DNA of 64,000 nucleotides, taken from positions 1-64,000 of the forward strand of contig DATKML010000011.1 of NCBI GenBank assembly GCA_035541875.1, read 5' to 3'. Positions 52,221 to 61,866 of this stretch are shown here, one piece after another (the first letter of the stretch is position 1; the number at the start of each line of letters is the position of its first letter). Source of the stretch: JAJPHI01 sp035541875. Its GTDB lineage: Bacteria > Desulfobacterota > Binatia > Binatales > Binataceae. The notes below the pieces were generated by a model. It was not told the origin of the DNA. It worked only from the letters and a program-made list of their open reading frames with translations, and made no database searches. A program made the position numbers and the translations under genes.

Positions 52221-53780
52221 TCACGAAATCGCATTTGCAGGTAAGCCGAAATCCTGCGGGAAATGACGCAGCGCGCTCATCACGGGCAACGGCGTAAGCC
52301 CGCCGAGCGCACAGAGCGAACCAGCCGTCATGGTATCGCAGAGATCGCGCAGCAGAGCAGCGCTATCGCTTTTACTGCGGCCGCGACTCGCCTGAATACG
52401 ATCAATCACTTCGACCCCGCGCGTCGAGCCAATACGGCATGGGGTGCACTTGCCGCAGGATTCGAGCGCGCAAAATTCCATCGCATAGCGGGCTTGCCTC
52501 AGCATATCGACGGTGTCGTCGAACACCACTATTCCGCCATGCCCGAGTAGACCGCCTTTGGCAGCGATCGCCTCGTAATCGAGCGGCAGATCCAGCATCG
52601 CTTCGGGAAAGTAAGCGCCAAGCGGACCACCAATCTGTACGGCACGCACCGGACGGCCGCTGGCTGTCCCGCCGCCGTATTCGTAGATAATCTCGCGCAG
52701 CGTGACGCCGAAGGCCTTCTCGATGAGACCCGGATACTTCACGTTGCCGGCCAACTGGATCGGCAGCGTGCCCAACGAACGACCCATCCCGAAGTTCTTG
52801 TAGAAGGCCCCGCCCTTTTCGAGAATCGTCGGAACCGACGATAGGGTGATGACGTTGTTGATCACGGTTGGCTTGCCAAACAGTCCTGCGATAGCCGGCA
52901 ACGGTGGCTTGAAGCGCACCATCCCGCGCTTGCCCTCGAGACTCTCGAGCATCGCGGTTTCCTCACCGCAGATATAAGCTCCGGCACCGACACGCACGTC
53001 GAGCTTGAAAGCCTTACCGCTGCCGCAAACATCACTGCCAAGATATCCGCGCTGTTCGGCCCCTCTAATAGCTTCGCTAAGGATGCGGATCGCATGCGGA
53101 TATTCCGACCGCACATAGATGTAGCCCTGCGTCGCACCGACGGCGATTGCCGCGACCGTCATCCCTTCGATTAAAACGAAAGGATCGCCCTCCATGATCA
53201 TCCGATCGGAGAAGGTGCCCGAATCACCTTCGTCGGCATTACAGACAATGTACTTCTGCGACGCATCGGTCTGCTGCGTCGTCCGCCATTTGATTCCTGC
53301 AGGAAAACCCGCGCCACCACGACCACGCAGACCCGATAGGACGACTTCTTCGACGACCGCCGGGCTCGTCAGTGATAGCGCGCGCTGAAGTCCGCGATAG
53401 CCGCCATGGCTCAAATAGTCGTCGACCGACACCGGATCCGTAATCCCGACGCGGGCGAAAGTGAGTCGTTCCTGTTTCTTGAGATACGGAAGCTCCTCGG
53501 TCGGACCGAGGGCCAGCCGATGCGCTCCGCCATCGAGCCAGTTCGCATCGAAGAGACCAGACACGTCTTCCGCGGCGACCGGCCCATAGGCGATCCGGCT
53601 CCCTCCGGTGGCAACTTCGACCATCGGCTCCAGCCAGTAAACGCCGCGCGAGCCGTTACGAACGATGCGGACCTGCTTGCCGCGACGCTGAGCCTCGGTT
53701 GCGATCGCAAGCGCTACAGACTCGGCACCGAGCGACAAAGCCCCGGAATCGCGCGGGACAAAAATTACCGGCTCGCTCAT
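52221..53780 (-). CDS. fdsB: Formate dehydrogenase beta subunit (NuoF-like, FMN and NAD)
   Basis: A 519-residue diaphorase subunit. The N terminus is a short thioredoxin-like domain (to about 115). The FMN and NADH site has LRGRGGAGFPAGIKW, CNADEGDSGTFSDRMI and YICGEETAMLESLEGKRGM. A [4Fe-4S] cluster is bound by ESCGKCTPCRIGSTRG near residue 450. It transfers electrons from the alpha subunit to NAD+. It overlaps the gamma gene by 4 nt (ATGA) and ends 15 nt before the alpha gene. The arrangement gamma-beta-alpha is the standard soluble FDH order. Confidence 0.97.
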   Translation of the reverse strand: MSEPVIFVPRDSGALSLGAESVALAIATEAQRRGKQVRIVRNGSRGVYWLEPMVEVATGGSRIAYGPVAAEDVSGLFDANWLDGGAHRLALGPTEELPYLKKQERLTFARVGITDPVSVDDYLSHGGYRGLQRALSLTSPAVVEEVVLSGLRGRGGAGFPAGIKWRTTQQTDASQKYIVCNADEGDSGTFSDRMIMEGDPFVLIEGMTVAAIAVGATQGYIYVRSEYPHAIRILSEAIRGAEQRGYLGSDVCGSGKAFKLDVRVGAGAYICGEETAMLESLEGKRGMVRFKPPLPAIAGLFGKPTVINNVITLSSVPTILEKGGAFYKNFGMGRSLGTLPIQLAGNVKYPGLIEKAFGVTLREIIYEYGGGTASGRPVRAVQIGGPLGAYFPEAMLDLPLDYEAIAAKGGLLGHGGIVVFDDTVDMLRQARYAMEFCALESCGKCTPCRIGSTRGVEVIDRIQASRGRSKSDSAALLRDLCDTMTAGSLCALGGLTPLPVMSALRHFPQDFGLPANAIS

Positions 53781-54259
53781 CGGTCCGGCCTGTTGAGATG
53801 CGCAATCTTTTCATCGAAGCGTGCCGGAGTAACACGCCCGACGAGGTCGTCGTCGATCACAGCTGCCGGGGAGCAGGCGCAATTACCGAGGCAATAGACC
53901 GCTTCCAAAGTGAAAGCATGATCGTGCGTCGTCTCGCCAAAATCGATCCCGAGGCGGCGCTTGATATGCTCCGCCAGCGCGACACCACCCGCCGCCTGGC
54001 AGGACTCGGCGCGACAAACTTTGATCACATTGCGCCCCGGCGGTGCGTGGCGAAAGTCATGGTAAAACGTCACGACGCCATAAACCTCGGCGCGTGAGAG
54101 ATTGAGAATTTCAGCAAGCATCGGGACGCAATCACGCGGCACCCAACCGAGTTCATCCTGGATACACCGCAGGATCGGCATCAGTGCTCCCGGCTCATCT
54201 TTCAGGCCGTTCGCAATCGCCTCAACCCTTGCCCGATCCCAGTCTAACCCTCGATCCAA
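53777..54259 (-). CDS. fdsG: Formate dehydrogenase gamma subunit (NuoE-like)
   Basis: A 160-residue protein of the NuoE family with a thioredoxin-like fold holding one [2Fe-2S] cluster through four cysteines: VCRAESCQAAGG and CLGNCACSPAAV, the usual C-x4-C and C-x3-C pairs. The helical start (PILRCIQDELGWVPRDCV) and VYGVVTFYHDFRH are characteristic. The start is TTG at 54259, without a strong ribosome binding site. It is the first gene of the operon that runs to fdhD; the gap to the divergent next gene is 153 nt. Confidence 0.96.
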   Translation of the reverse strand: MDRGLDWDRARVEAIANGLKDEPGALMPILRCIQDELGWVPRDCVPMLAEILNLSRAEVYGVVTFYHDFRHAPPGRNVIKVCRAESCQAAGGVALAEHIKRRLGIDFGETTHDHAFTLEAVYCLGNCACSPAAVIDDDLVGRVTPARFDEKIAHLNRPDR

Positions 54260-54412
54260 GTTACGCCCCTCTATCTTCGGTCCGCGCTCAGTTGCGTATG
54301 AAGTTCAAGTATTGTTCGAAAGCGTCGCCCATCATGGTTGATGCGTCAAGAGGCATCGGTTGGTCGCGAATGCTATTCTAAAAACCTCTATTTTCGGGTC
54401 CGAGGTTTGCCG

Positions 54413-54874
54413 ATGCTGCGCCGATTCAAATTCGAAGACGAAATCTATGAGAGCCTCAGCTGCGTGCCGATGGCCGCGCGGCGCAAGCTCGATCGCGTAG
54501 GCTTGAAGATTAGTCTCAAGCAATGGCAACAGCTCGGTCGTGGCGAACGGCTGGCGATCTGCCATATCCCGGCAGACAGCGCCGAGGAATGTGACGCAGT
54601 AAGGCTCTTCGTCGCAGAGGCAATCCGGAATCATTGTGGAGTCGATGCCAAGGAGCTCCCCTTATCCGTTCGCGAGGCGGCCGACCCGCCCGCGGCCCCG
54701 ACTCCCTCTCTCGTAGAGCGAGCGCAGGCGGCCGGCTTCGCCTTAGGGCAGCGCGAATGGGACAAGCTCGATAGGGACGAGCGCTACGCGCTCCTAAAGC
54801 TCGGTGGCGGTGTCGAGACCAGCCATAACCTCAAAGCAGCGCTGCGCGAGTTAATCGGCGACCAAGCGCGATAA
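54413..54874 (+). CDS. Nitrate-reductase-associated protein family
   Basis: A 153-residue protein that resembles the family named nitrate reductase associated protein. Features: MLRRFKFEDEIYESLSCVPM at the start, RKLDRVGLKISLKQWQQL, GRGERLAICHIPAD and, near the end, AGFALGQREWDKLDRDERYA, a repeat-like half similar to the first. The ATG at 54413 follows GAGG by about 8 nt; longer frames upstream are not homologous. It is divergent from the formate dehydrogenase operon. Its cellular role is not proven, and no nitrate reductase gene lies in the window, so a link to molybdoenzymes in general is an inference. Confidence 0.85.
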   Translation: MLRRFKFEDEIYESLSCVPMAARRKLDRVGLKISLKQWQQLGRGERLAICHIPADSAEECDAVRLFVAEAIRNHCGVDAKELPLSVREAADPPAAPTPSLVERAQAAGFALGQREWDKLDRDERYALLKLGGGVETSHNLKAALRELIGDQAR

Positions 54875-55675
54875 TTATCCGCGCGCGAAATGGTCGAGTA
54901 CCGGCCGTCCTGCTCCCAAAGTAAAGCGCCCCCGCAAGGCCCGGGTGATAAACGCTTTGGCTCGTCGCGCAGCCGCCTCGAGATCGGCCCCTTTCGCTAG
55001 ATTCGCAGCGATCGCCGCCGAAAAAGCACAGCCGGTTCCATGAGCCCCGTCGCCTGAAAGTCGCAGAGACGACAGCTCGATCAAATCGCGACCGTCGAAG
55101 AGCAGGTCGACGGCTCGTTTGTCCTGACTGTGACCACCCTTGATTATGACGGCCCGCGCTCCCCCTTTATGAATTGCGCGAGCCGCAGCCTTCATCCCCT
55201 CTGGACCATCGATCGTCACCCCCGCCAGCAACTCAGCCTCGGGGATATTCGGCGTAACAACGCGTGCTAACGGGATCAGCTGATCACGCAGGGCTCTCTC
55301 GCCAGCTACATCCAGTAGGCGCGCCCCGCTCGTCGAGACCATCACCGGATCAATCACCGGTGCAGGTAATTTGAGATCGCGGATAGCCTCAGCAACGACG
55401 CGAGCGTTAGCCGCGTTGCCGAGTGCCCCCGTCTTGAGTGCATCGGGAATGCGCTCCTCGACCAGGGTGACTATCTGCTCCCTGAGCAGTTCAGGCGCGA
55501 TAGCGACGACGCGACTGACCCGAGCACTGTTCTGTGCGGTGATCGCTGTAACCGCGGAGAATCCATAAACCTTGCAGGCTGCAAACGTCTTGAGATCAGC
55601 CTGCAGGCCAGCCCCGCCACCGGGATCGCTTCCCGCTATCGTCATCGCTACAGGAATTTTTCGCTTCGTCGTCAT
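54875..55675 (-). CDS. thiD: Hydroxymethylpyrimidine (phosphate) kinase ThiD
   Basis: A 266-residue ribokinase-fold kinase that phosphorylates hydroxymethylpyrimidine to the diphosphate for thiamine synthesis. Signature parts: MTIAGSDPGGGAGLQADLKT, CKVYGFSAVTAITAQN, VIDPVMVSTSGARLL, VTPNIPEAELLAG and the anion-hole end SGDGAHGTGCAFSAAIAANL. The gene converges directly on the previous one, with the two stop codons abutting. TATAAT on the minus strand around 55703-55708, 28 nt upstream of the start, is a plausible -10 box; I saw no TPP riboswitch signature in the leader. thiE is separate, at 27.8-28.4 kb. Confidence 0.95.
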   Translation of the reverse strand: MTTKRKIPVAMTIAGSDPGGGAGLQADLKTFAACKVYGFSAVTAITAQNSARVSRVVAIAPELLREQIVTLVEERIPDALKTGALGNAANARVVAEAIRDLKLPAPVIDPVMVSTSGARLLDVAGERALRDQLIPLARVVTPNIPEAELLAGVTIDGPEGMKAAARAIHKGGARAVIIKGGHSQDKRAVDLLFDGRDLIELSSLRLSGDGAHGTGCAFSAAIAANLAKGADLEAAARRAKAFITRALRGRFTLGAGRPVLDHFARG

Positions 55676-55797
55676 CTCTGATTACCTGTCGTGGGTATCG
55701 CGATTATAGCGGCGAAGGCCAAGGTGCGCGCCCAAGCGAAGCCACCTTGCTATACATAGAAAGGCAGGGGTATTTTGCGCTTGGACGATTATACGTA

Positions 55798-57507
55798 ATG
55801 TCGAACGCGCGGGACGAATTTCTTAATTTGCCGTTTCAGGAGAAACTGGAGTTTCTCTACGGCCTGCCTGCGCGCGAGAAATACGATCTGATTCTTTCGG
55901 CACCCGAAGCTGAACGCCTAGTCCAATCTTTCGCTCCGCAGACCCTTTTCTACACACTTAAGGAGATCGGGGCTGCCGACGCGGGGGATCTGCTGAGCCT
56001 CGCAGTTCCCGAGCAGGTGCGATGGCTCTTTGACCTCGATTGCTGGGACAAGGATCGGCCGAACCTGCGGCGGATGCGCGAATGGATCGAGGCGATGGCC
56101 GAAGGTGGTCGCGAGCGAATTGCCGACGGCCTTATGAGTGCCGATATGGAACTCGTCTCGCTGCTGCTGCGGCAGCATCTGAAGGTGCATCGTATCGACG
56201 AACCAAACGAGAACAACACCGATGCGCCTTCCGATCGGTTCATCCAGTTTGGCGATCACTACCTGATCGAATTCACGCGCCGCGATTCGATTCAGCAATT
56301 GCTGATGGATTTTCTCGAGGAGGCATTCGAGCGCGATTACGCCTACTTCGCCGGCCTGATGGAAGAGATCTATTGGGGCGTTGAAGCTGAACTCGAAGAG
56401 CAGGCGTACCAGTTCCGCAGTTCGCGACTCGCTGACCATGGCTTCCCCGACTATTACGAGGCGCAATCCGTTTTTGCCTATCTGAATCCGCGTCACTTTC
56501 TCGAAGTCCGTAAGGAATACGTTCCGCCAGCTCGCGATGGCACCCTCACCGAAGGGACGGCCCTACCTCCGGAACTCGCTCCGACTCTGCCCGAAGCCGA
56601 AAACTCGCTCTTCAACACCGCGCTGATGGCTGGTTTTGCGGCGCAGGGAATTCGGCAGTTGCGGAGCGAAATGGCGCTGGTGTCCAACCAGGTCCTTGTG
56701 GCGCGCTCGGTCGATTTCGGCGATCCCGATGCAGTCCGCGCGGCCGTCGAGATGACGCACGACTACCTTAACCTCGCCTTGGAACATCTCGCTGGTGGTG
56801 ACCTGACCACCGCAATCGAGCATCTGCGCGAAACCCATCTGAAGATTCTCTTCAGGCTCGGGGTCAGCCTCACGATTGATCTGCGAAAACGTGCCGAGGC
56901 GACGATTGCCAGCCTGGGTCTCGATGCGCGGCGCGGGCGTGAAGTGCCTTACCTCGACTCACCCTATCGCGAGACCCTAGGTGCCCTGCTTCAGCGTCAG
57001 CCACAGTTTTTCGCAGGCTTGGACAATCCTACCGAAGTCGATAACCGGAACTTCCGCAGCATGCGCGATATCCATCTTGGCTATGCGATGCTCGACCAGA
57101 TCGAGTCGATGCGCGATCTCTTCCGGGGTCTGCTCGGGCTCGATATCGCATCGGCCGGCTTCCGAGCCAATGTCGCGGGTCATGAGATTCGTCTCAGCCA
57201 AATCCTGTTGACCGCGCTTTTGCGCCTGCGGCTCGATCATCGGTTGTTGTTCGAGCCGATCGAGCCCTCCCGTCTGGGAGACGCCCATGCGGCGATGATG
57301 GTTGGGGAACGGCCCGCGCGACTGAGCAATGAGTTCCGTTCGACCGTCAATGGGGCTCTGTCGCGGATGCTCGATGAGCAGATGCTGCGACGCGCGACGC
57401 CATACATCGAGTCCTGCCTGAAGATGCTCGAAGAAGAATTTGCCGAACTAGAGCCCTCGCGAGGAATCGACGCACGCTTCCTGCGAAGCTTCCTGATTCG
57501 CCGCTAG
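55798..57507 (+). CDS. DUF6178-like protein
   Basis: A 569-residue helical protein without membrane spans. Features seen: REKYDLILSAPEAERLVQSF, LFYTLKEIGAADAGDLLSLA, VRWLFDLDCWDKDRPNLRRM, MSADMELVSLLLRQHLKVH, LEEAFERDYAYFAGLMEEIY and, near the end, ALSRMLDEQMLRRATPYIES. I associate these with the DUF6178 family, described mainly in Deltaproteobacteria and relatives; the family function is unknown. The ATG at 55798 starts the conserved part; the frame extends 17 codons upstream, and the ribosome binding site is weak. It is divergent from thiD and converges on rlmE with 6 nt between stops. Confidence 0.8.
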   Translation: MSNARDEFLNLPFQEKLEFLYGLPAREKYDLILSAPEAERLVQSFAPQTLFYTLKEIGAADAGDLLSLAVPEQVRWLFDLDCWDKDRPNLRRMREWIEAMAEGGRERIADGLMSADMELVSLLLRQHLKVHRIDEPNENNTDAPSDRFIQFGDHYLIEFTRRDSIQQLLMDFLEEAFERDYAYFAGLMEEIYWGVEAELEEQAYQFRSSRLADHGFPDYYEAQSVFAYLNPRHFLEVRKEYVPPARDGTLTEGTALPPELAPTLPEAENSLFNTALMAGFAAQGIRQLRSEMALVSNQVLVARSVDFGDPDAVRAAVEMTHDYLNLALEHLAGGDLTTAIEHLRETHLKILFRLGVSLTIDLRKRAEATIASLGLDARRGREVPYLDSPYRETLGALLQRQPQFFAGLDNPTEVDNRNFRSMRDIHLGYAMLDQIESMRDLFRGLLGLDIASAGFRANVAGHEIRLSQILLTALLRLRLDHRLLFEPIEPSRLGDAHAAMMVGERPARLSNEFRSTVNGALSRMLDEQMLRRATPYIESCLKMLEEEFAELEPSRGIDARFLRSFLIRR

Positions 57508-57513
57508 AGCAAA

Positions 57514-58125
57514 TCAACTCTCTGGTTCCGTCGGCCCTCGGAAGTTCCGGCCCACCAGATACAGTTCCGCCGATCCCGGGCGGCTCGCCTTCGTGTGCAC
57601 GACCTCTGATTTGCCGAAGGCCGTAGCAAACAGCTTCCGCGTCGCCTCGAACTCACGCCCCATGAAAACTTTCGTGACCATCGCGCCACCCGGTCGCAGT
57701 GTCGATTGCGCAATCACCAGAGCCGACTCGATCAGTTCGGCCGCTCGCGCCTGATCGCGTTCCTTGATCCCGGTGAGCTTCGGGGCAAGGTCGCTCGTCA
57801 CCAGATCGGCCGGGCCACTCAGCATCTCTAGCACTGCGCTGTGCGTCGCGGGATTGAGAATGTCGCCCACTATCGTTTCGACGTTGGGTCCTATGCGCGG
57901 ACACGCAGCCAGATCGATGCCAACGACCCGACCGGATTCACCCACGACCTGGCTCAGAATCGCGAGCCATCCCCCAGGTGCGCATCCCAAATCGATCACC
58001 CTCGCGCCCGGTCGCACCAACCGAAAACGCGTAATCAATTCCTCGATCTTGAATGCAGCGCGCGATGGTAGTCCCTGCTCGCGTGCGCGGCGGTAGAATT
58101 TATCGTGTGGTTCGTATCGCGCCAT
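57514..58125 (-). CDS. rlmE: 23S rRNA 2'-O-methyltransferase RlmE (FtsJ/RrmJ)
   Basis: A 203-residue S-adenosylmethionine-dependent enzyme that methylates the A-loop uridine of 23S rRNA. The SAM site is VIDLGCAPGGWL (43-54). The catalytic tetrad K-D-K-E is complete: Lys26 (SRAAFKIEEL), Asp112 (TSDLAPK), Lys152 (GAMVTKVFMG) and Glu187 (GSAELYLVG). The length equals that of characterised RrmJ proteins. RrmJ is often heat-shock-induced; nothing in the upstream sequence confirms that here. The next gene upstream, the helicase, is divergent at 120 nt. Confidence 0.97.
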   Translation of the reverse strand: MARYEPHDKFYRRAREQGLPSRAAFKIEELITRFRLVRPGARVIDLGCAPGGWLAILSQVVGESGRVVGIDLAACPRIGPNVETIVGDILNPATHSAVLEMLSGPADLVTSDLAPKLTGIKERDQARAAELIESALVIAQSTLRPGGAMVTKVFMGREFEATRKLFATAFGKSEVVHTKASRPGSAELYLVGRNFRGPTEPES

Positions 58126-58245
58126 AACAAAAGCATCAAAGCTGTGGACATCACGGTCGACTCCCCTTTCGGGCGCGCCGGATAGCCGGTATGTTGCTCC
58201 TACCGCTTTTCACTTTTCACTCTATCAGCTTGTTCGATTCAGACG

Positions 58246-60432
58246 ATGCCATCGATTACGCTCGACGATCTTAATCCGCCTCAGCGCGAGGCGGTGCTTG
58301 CTTCTGAAGGCCCGATTCTTATTCTTGCCGGCGCTGGTTCCGGCAAAACTCGCGTTCTGACCTATCGTATCGCCCATCTACTCGCCGAGGGACACGCTCG
58401 CGCCGAGCAGATGCTCGCTGTGACGTTCACGAATAAGGCCGCCCGTGAGATGCGCGAGCGGCTTGCCACGCTGCTCGGTCCGGGGACCGGCTTTCCGTGG
58501 GTCAGCACCTTTCATTCAGCCTGTGCGAGGATTCTGCGGCAAGACGCCGCGGCGCTCGGCTACGACCGCAACTTCTCGATCCTCGACGACTCGGACACGA
58601 TGTCCTTGATTCGGCGAGTGCTCGAAGACGCCCGTCTCGCTGATTCGCCGCCGCCTGAGACAATTCGTGGCCGGATCGACCAGGCGAAGAATGAGGGGCT
58701 GATGCCGGAGCAATTGATGGAGACGGCGTCGACTCCGCGCGAGAGATCCATCGCTACCGTCTATCAGCTCTACCAGAATCGCTTGCGCGAGATGAATGCG
58801 ATGGATTTTGGTGACCTGCTCCTCCAAACCCATCGCCTGTTCGAGACGAATCCCGAGGCGCTCGATCGGTGGCGCTATCGCGCGGCGCATCTGCTGGTCG
58901 ATGAGTATCAGGACACCAACCACGTGCAGTATCTGCTGGTGCGTGCGCTCTCCGCCGTAACGCAGAACCTGTGCGTCGTGGGTGACGAGGATCAGTCGAT
59001 CTACCGATGGCGCGGAGCCGATATCCGCAACATCCTCGACTTTGAACGCGACTTCGCCAACGCGCGGATTATCAAGCTCGAACAGAACTATCGCTCGACC
59101 AAGACGATCCTCGCGGCAGCCCACGCGGTAATCGAGCACAATACCGAACGGAAGCCCAAGCGCCTGTGGACCGAAAATGCCGCCGGCGAGATGGTCACCT
59201 ACTACACCGGGCTCACCGAGCGCGATGAGGCTGATTATGTCGCCCGCGAAATCGCGCGTCTGATCGGCGAGGGGGTCAAACCCTCGGATATCGTTATCTT
59301 TTATCGCGTAAACGCTCAGTCGCGCGTGATCGAAGAGGCGCTGGTGCGCCGCCGCGTCCCATACAACATGGTGGGCGGCTTCCGCTTTTACGATTATCGC
59401 GAAATCAAGGACCTGATCGCCTACCTGCGGGTCCTCGCCAACCCATCCGACGCGCTCAGCCTCGAACGGATGGTCGGGACGCCGCCACGCGGAGTCGGCG
59501 CGAAGACTATCGAAGTAACGCGAGAAGTGGCGACGCGCGAGGGTATCAGCCTGTTCGAAGCGCTCGGACGACTCGAAACGCAATCCAACGTCGCGTTGCG
59601 GATCGCCAAGCAGGCTGGCTCCCTTTACTCCTGGATGCGGGATCTGGCTGCGCGTGCCAGCGCACTGTCGGTCCGAGCAATTCTGGAGGAGGTTATCGCG
59701 ACGAGCGGCTTTGAGACTTATCTCGAAGGGCTCGACGACGCCGAAGCGCGCCAGCAGAACGTCGCCGAGCTACTGGCCGCCGCTAAGGCCTTCGATGAGG
59801 AATCCGGCTCGACGGGTCTCGGCGAATTCCTCGAACGGATTGCCCTGGTTAACGATAGCGACCAGATCGAGTCGGTCGGCGGGCGCGTTGCCCTGATGAC
59901 GCTCCATACATCGAAGGGCCTCGAATATCCCACGGTCTTTATTACCGGGATGGAGGAAGGGCTCTTTCCGCACGCTCGGTCGCAAGATGACGATCGCGAA
60001 ATCGAGGAAGAACGACGCCTCTGCTACGTCGGGATGACGCGGGCACGCAAGCTGCTTTATCTGACCAATGCGCTTTCGCGAGAGCTCTACGGGAATCGTC
60101 AGGATGCCTCCCCGTCGCGCTTTCTGCGCGAAATCGATCGCTCGCTTTTGAAACGTATCGAGCCTGAGCGACGCCAACCGCAGCCCGTACTTCGACAACC
60201 GACGCGCGAACCGTATATCGATTACAGCGACAGCCAGCTCTCCGATAGCGACGGCGACAGTGGAGATTTTTGTTCGATCGGGGCCAAGGTTCAGCATGTG
60301 ACTTTCGGCCGTGGCGTGGTGCGTCGGCGAGAAGGTCGCGGCGATGCGACCAAGGTGTGGGTGGCGTTTGAACGCGGCGGTCTCAAGCTCCTCGTGCTTA
60401 AATTCGCCAATTTAAAGCCCGTTGCCGGTTAA
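58246..60432 (+). CDS. pcrA: UvrD/PcrA-family DNA helicase
   Basis: A 728-residue superfamily 1A 3'-5' helicase for repair and replication restart. Motifs in order: the Q-motif LNPPQREAV (9-17), Walker A GAGSGKT (29-35), VTFTNKAAREMRERL, Walker B LLVDEYQDTNHVQY near 219, VGDEDQSIYRWRGAD (III), EQNYRSTKTIL (IV), VMTLHTSKGLEYPTV-type V and EERRLCYVGMTRARK (VI). The C terminus has a Tudor-like end (IGAKVQHVTFGRGVVRRREG) seen in PcrA. The sequence does not separate UvrD from PcrA firmly, so the symbol is tentative. Confidence 0.95.
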   Translation: MPSITLDDLNPPQREAVLASEGPILILAGAGSGKTRVLTYRIAHLLAEGHARAEQMLAVTFTNKAAREMRERLATLLGPGTGFPWVSTFHSACARILRQDAAALGYDRNFSILDDSDTMSLIRRVLEDARLADSPPPETIRGRIDQAKNEGLMPEQLMETASTPRERSIATVYQLYQNRLREMNAMDFGDLLLQTHRLFETNPEALDRWRYRAAHLLVDEYQDTNHVQYLLVRALSAVTQNLCVVGDEDQSIYRWRGADIRNILDFERDFANARIIKLEQNYRSTKTILAAAHAVIEHNTERKPKRLWTENAAGEMVTYYTGLTERDEADYVAREIARLIGEGVKPSDIVIFYRVNAQSRVIEEALVRRRVPYNMVGGFRFYDYREIKDLIAYLRVLANPSDALSLERMVGTPPRGVGAKTIEVTREVATREGISLFEALGRLETQSNVALRIAKQAGSLYSWMRDLAARASALSVRAILEEVIATSGFETYLEGLDDAEARQQNVAELLAAAKAFDEESGSTGLGEFLERIALVNDSDQIESVGGRVALMTLHTSKGLEYPTVFITGMEEGLFPHARSQDDDREIEEERRLCYVGMTRARKLLYLTNALSRELYGNRQDASPSRFLREIDRSLLKRIEPERRQPQPVLRQPTREPYIDYSDSQLSDSDGDSGDFCSIGAKVQHVTFGRGVVRRREGRGDATKVWVAFERGGLKLLVLKFANLKPVAG

Positions 60433-60523
60433 TTGACCTTCGCCTAAAATTTGATGAGGCAAAATCTTTCAGGTGCCGAAGGGTTGGCGCGACGCCAAGC
60501 GCGTCAGTGGCGGGGTAGAACTG

Positions 60524-61828
60524 ATGTTCCATAAATCGCTCAGTCGTCTGGTTCTTCTAGCGGTGGCAATCTGCACACTCGGTGTGTACCGCCTGGCCCT
60601 GGCGCGCGATTGGAAAGAGGTCAATTTCAATAATCGCCCGCTTTACGGCTACCCCCTGCCCTCGCCACCGGACAGCGTGGTCGGGTCGCTCACCGAATAC
60701 GATATCGTCAAAGGCGATACGCTCCTTGATGTGGGTCGCTGGTATGGCGTCTCCGGCAAAGAGATCTCCGATGCCAACAACCATATCGATTGGTGGGCTC
60801 CACCGGCCGGACGTGTTCTGCTGCCGACGGAGCATATCCTTCCAGCAGGTCCGCGCACCGGTATCGTGCTGAATATTCCGGAGATGCGGATTTACTACTA
60901 CTATCCGTCGCCGGTCGCCGTTCGACACGGCCGTGGGAAGAACGCCAAGGTCTCGATGTCGAACGTACAGCCGCACGTCGTCTACACCTTCCCGGTGGGA
61001 TTGGGCCGCTACGACTGGAAGACGCCCGTCGGTTCATGGACGGTCACCGGCAAGATCAAGAATCCGACCTGGGTGGTTCCTCAGGATATCTACGAAGAGC
61101 ATCTGGAGCGCGACGGCGAGGCCGAACATGTAATTCCCGGTGGTGAGGAAGATAATCCCCTCGGCAAGTACAAGCTCGCGCTGAGTCTGCCCGAATACGG
61201 AATCCACGGGACCGACGTCGAATGGGGCGTTGGGATGAATGTCAGCCACGGCTGTATCCGCCTCTACCCCGAAGATATCGAGCGGCTCTTCATGAAGACG
61301 CCGGTCGGCACACCGGGACGTTTCGTCTATCAGCCGATCAAATTCGGCTGGCGCAATGATGCGCTTTACGTCGAGGTTCACGACGACCTTTACTCAGTCT
61401 ATCCGGGCCTCTGGAATCACGCGCTGAACGAGGTCAAACGCCTCAAGCTACAGAGCGACGTGGACATGCCAAAGCTGCAGAAAGCGGTTGAGGCCAAGAG
61501 CGGCGTTCCGACTTACGTGATGAATGGTCCCGAGCCCGGCGGCGCGCTCGAAACCGCGAGTGCCCCTGCTGCGCCCGATAACAGCAGCGTCAACAGTGCA
61601 GCCGGCCGTTCGACGGCAGCAGCGTCAGCTGCCGTCCTTCCCGTGTCTACGGTCCTAAAGTCCGCGCCCGATCCGGCCCCGAGCAACGACTCGGACGCAG
61701 CGCCTGCGCCATCTGCTGAGCCCAATACGAAATCGGAACTCTCGGCACCGGCAAACGTTGATGGAGCGGCCAAAGATGACTGGGTGCCCCTGCCCTCGGG
61801 CGCCAAGAACGACAACACCGTCGAGTAA
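60524..61828 (+). CDS. L,D-transpeptidase (YkuD) with LysM domain
   Basis: A 434-residue envelope enzyme. The N terminus is a signal peptide (SLSRLVLLAVAICTLGVYRL then ALA). A LysM-like peptidoglycan-binding part follows (TEYDIVKGDTLLDVGRWYG, IPEMRIYYYY). The catalytic YkuD domain has EYGIHGTDVEWGVGMN, then VSHGCIRLYPEDIERLF with the catalytic Cys near residue 244 and its His. The tail from about 335 is a Pro/Ala/Ser-rich linker, probably disordered. Such enzymes crosslink peptidoglycan or attach lipoproteins. The ATG at 60524 is preferred (GGGGTAG about 9 nt upstream); a GTG at 60473 is an alternative. Confidence 0.93.
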   Translation: MFHKSLSRLVLLAVAICTLGVYRLALARDWKEVNFNNRPLYGYPLPSPPDSVVGSLTEYDIVKGDTLLDVGRWYGVSGKEISDANNHIDWWAPPAGRVLLPTEHILPAGPRTGIVLNIPEMRIYYYYPSPVAVRHGRGKNAKVSMSNVQPHVVYTFPVGLGRYDWKTPVGSWTVTGKIKNPTWVVPQDIYEEHLERDGEAEHVIPGGEEDNPLGKYKLALSLPEYGIHGTDVEWGVGMNVSHGCIRLYPEDIERLFMKTPVGTPGRFVYQPIKFGWRNDALYVEVHDDLYSVYPGLWNHALNEVKRLKLQSDVDMPKLQKAVEAKSGVPTYVMNGPEPGGALETASAPAAPDNSSVNSAAGRSTAAASAAVLPVSTVLKSAPDPAPSNDSDAAPAPSAEPNTKSELSAPANVDGAAKDDWVPLPSGAKNDNTVE

Positions 61829-61866
61829 GTGAGCGCTGACGGCCCGAAAAATAACGAAAGTCTTTG

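Noticed and set aside
55676..55746. TPP riboswitch upstream of thiD
   Set aside because: The leader is short and lacks the CTGAGA and ACC(T/C)GA consensus elements; only a -10-like TATAAT is seen.
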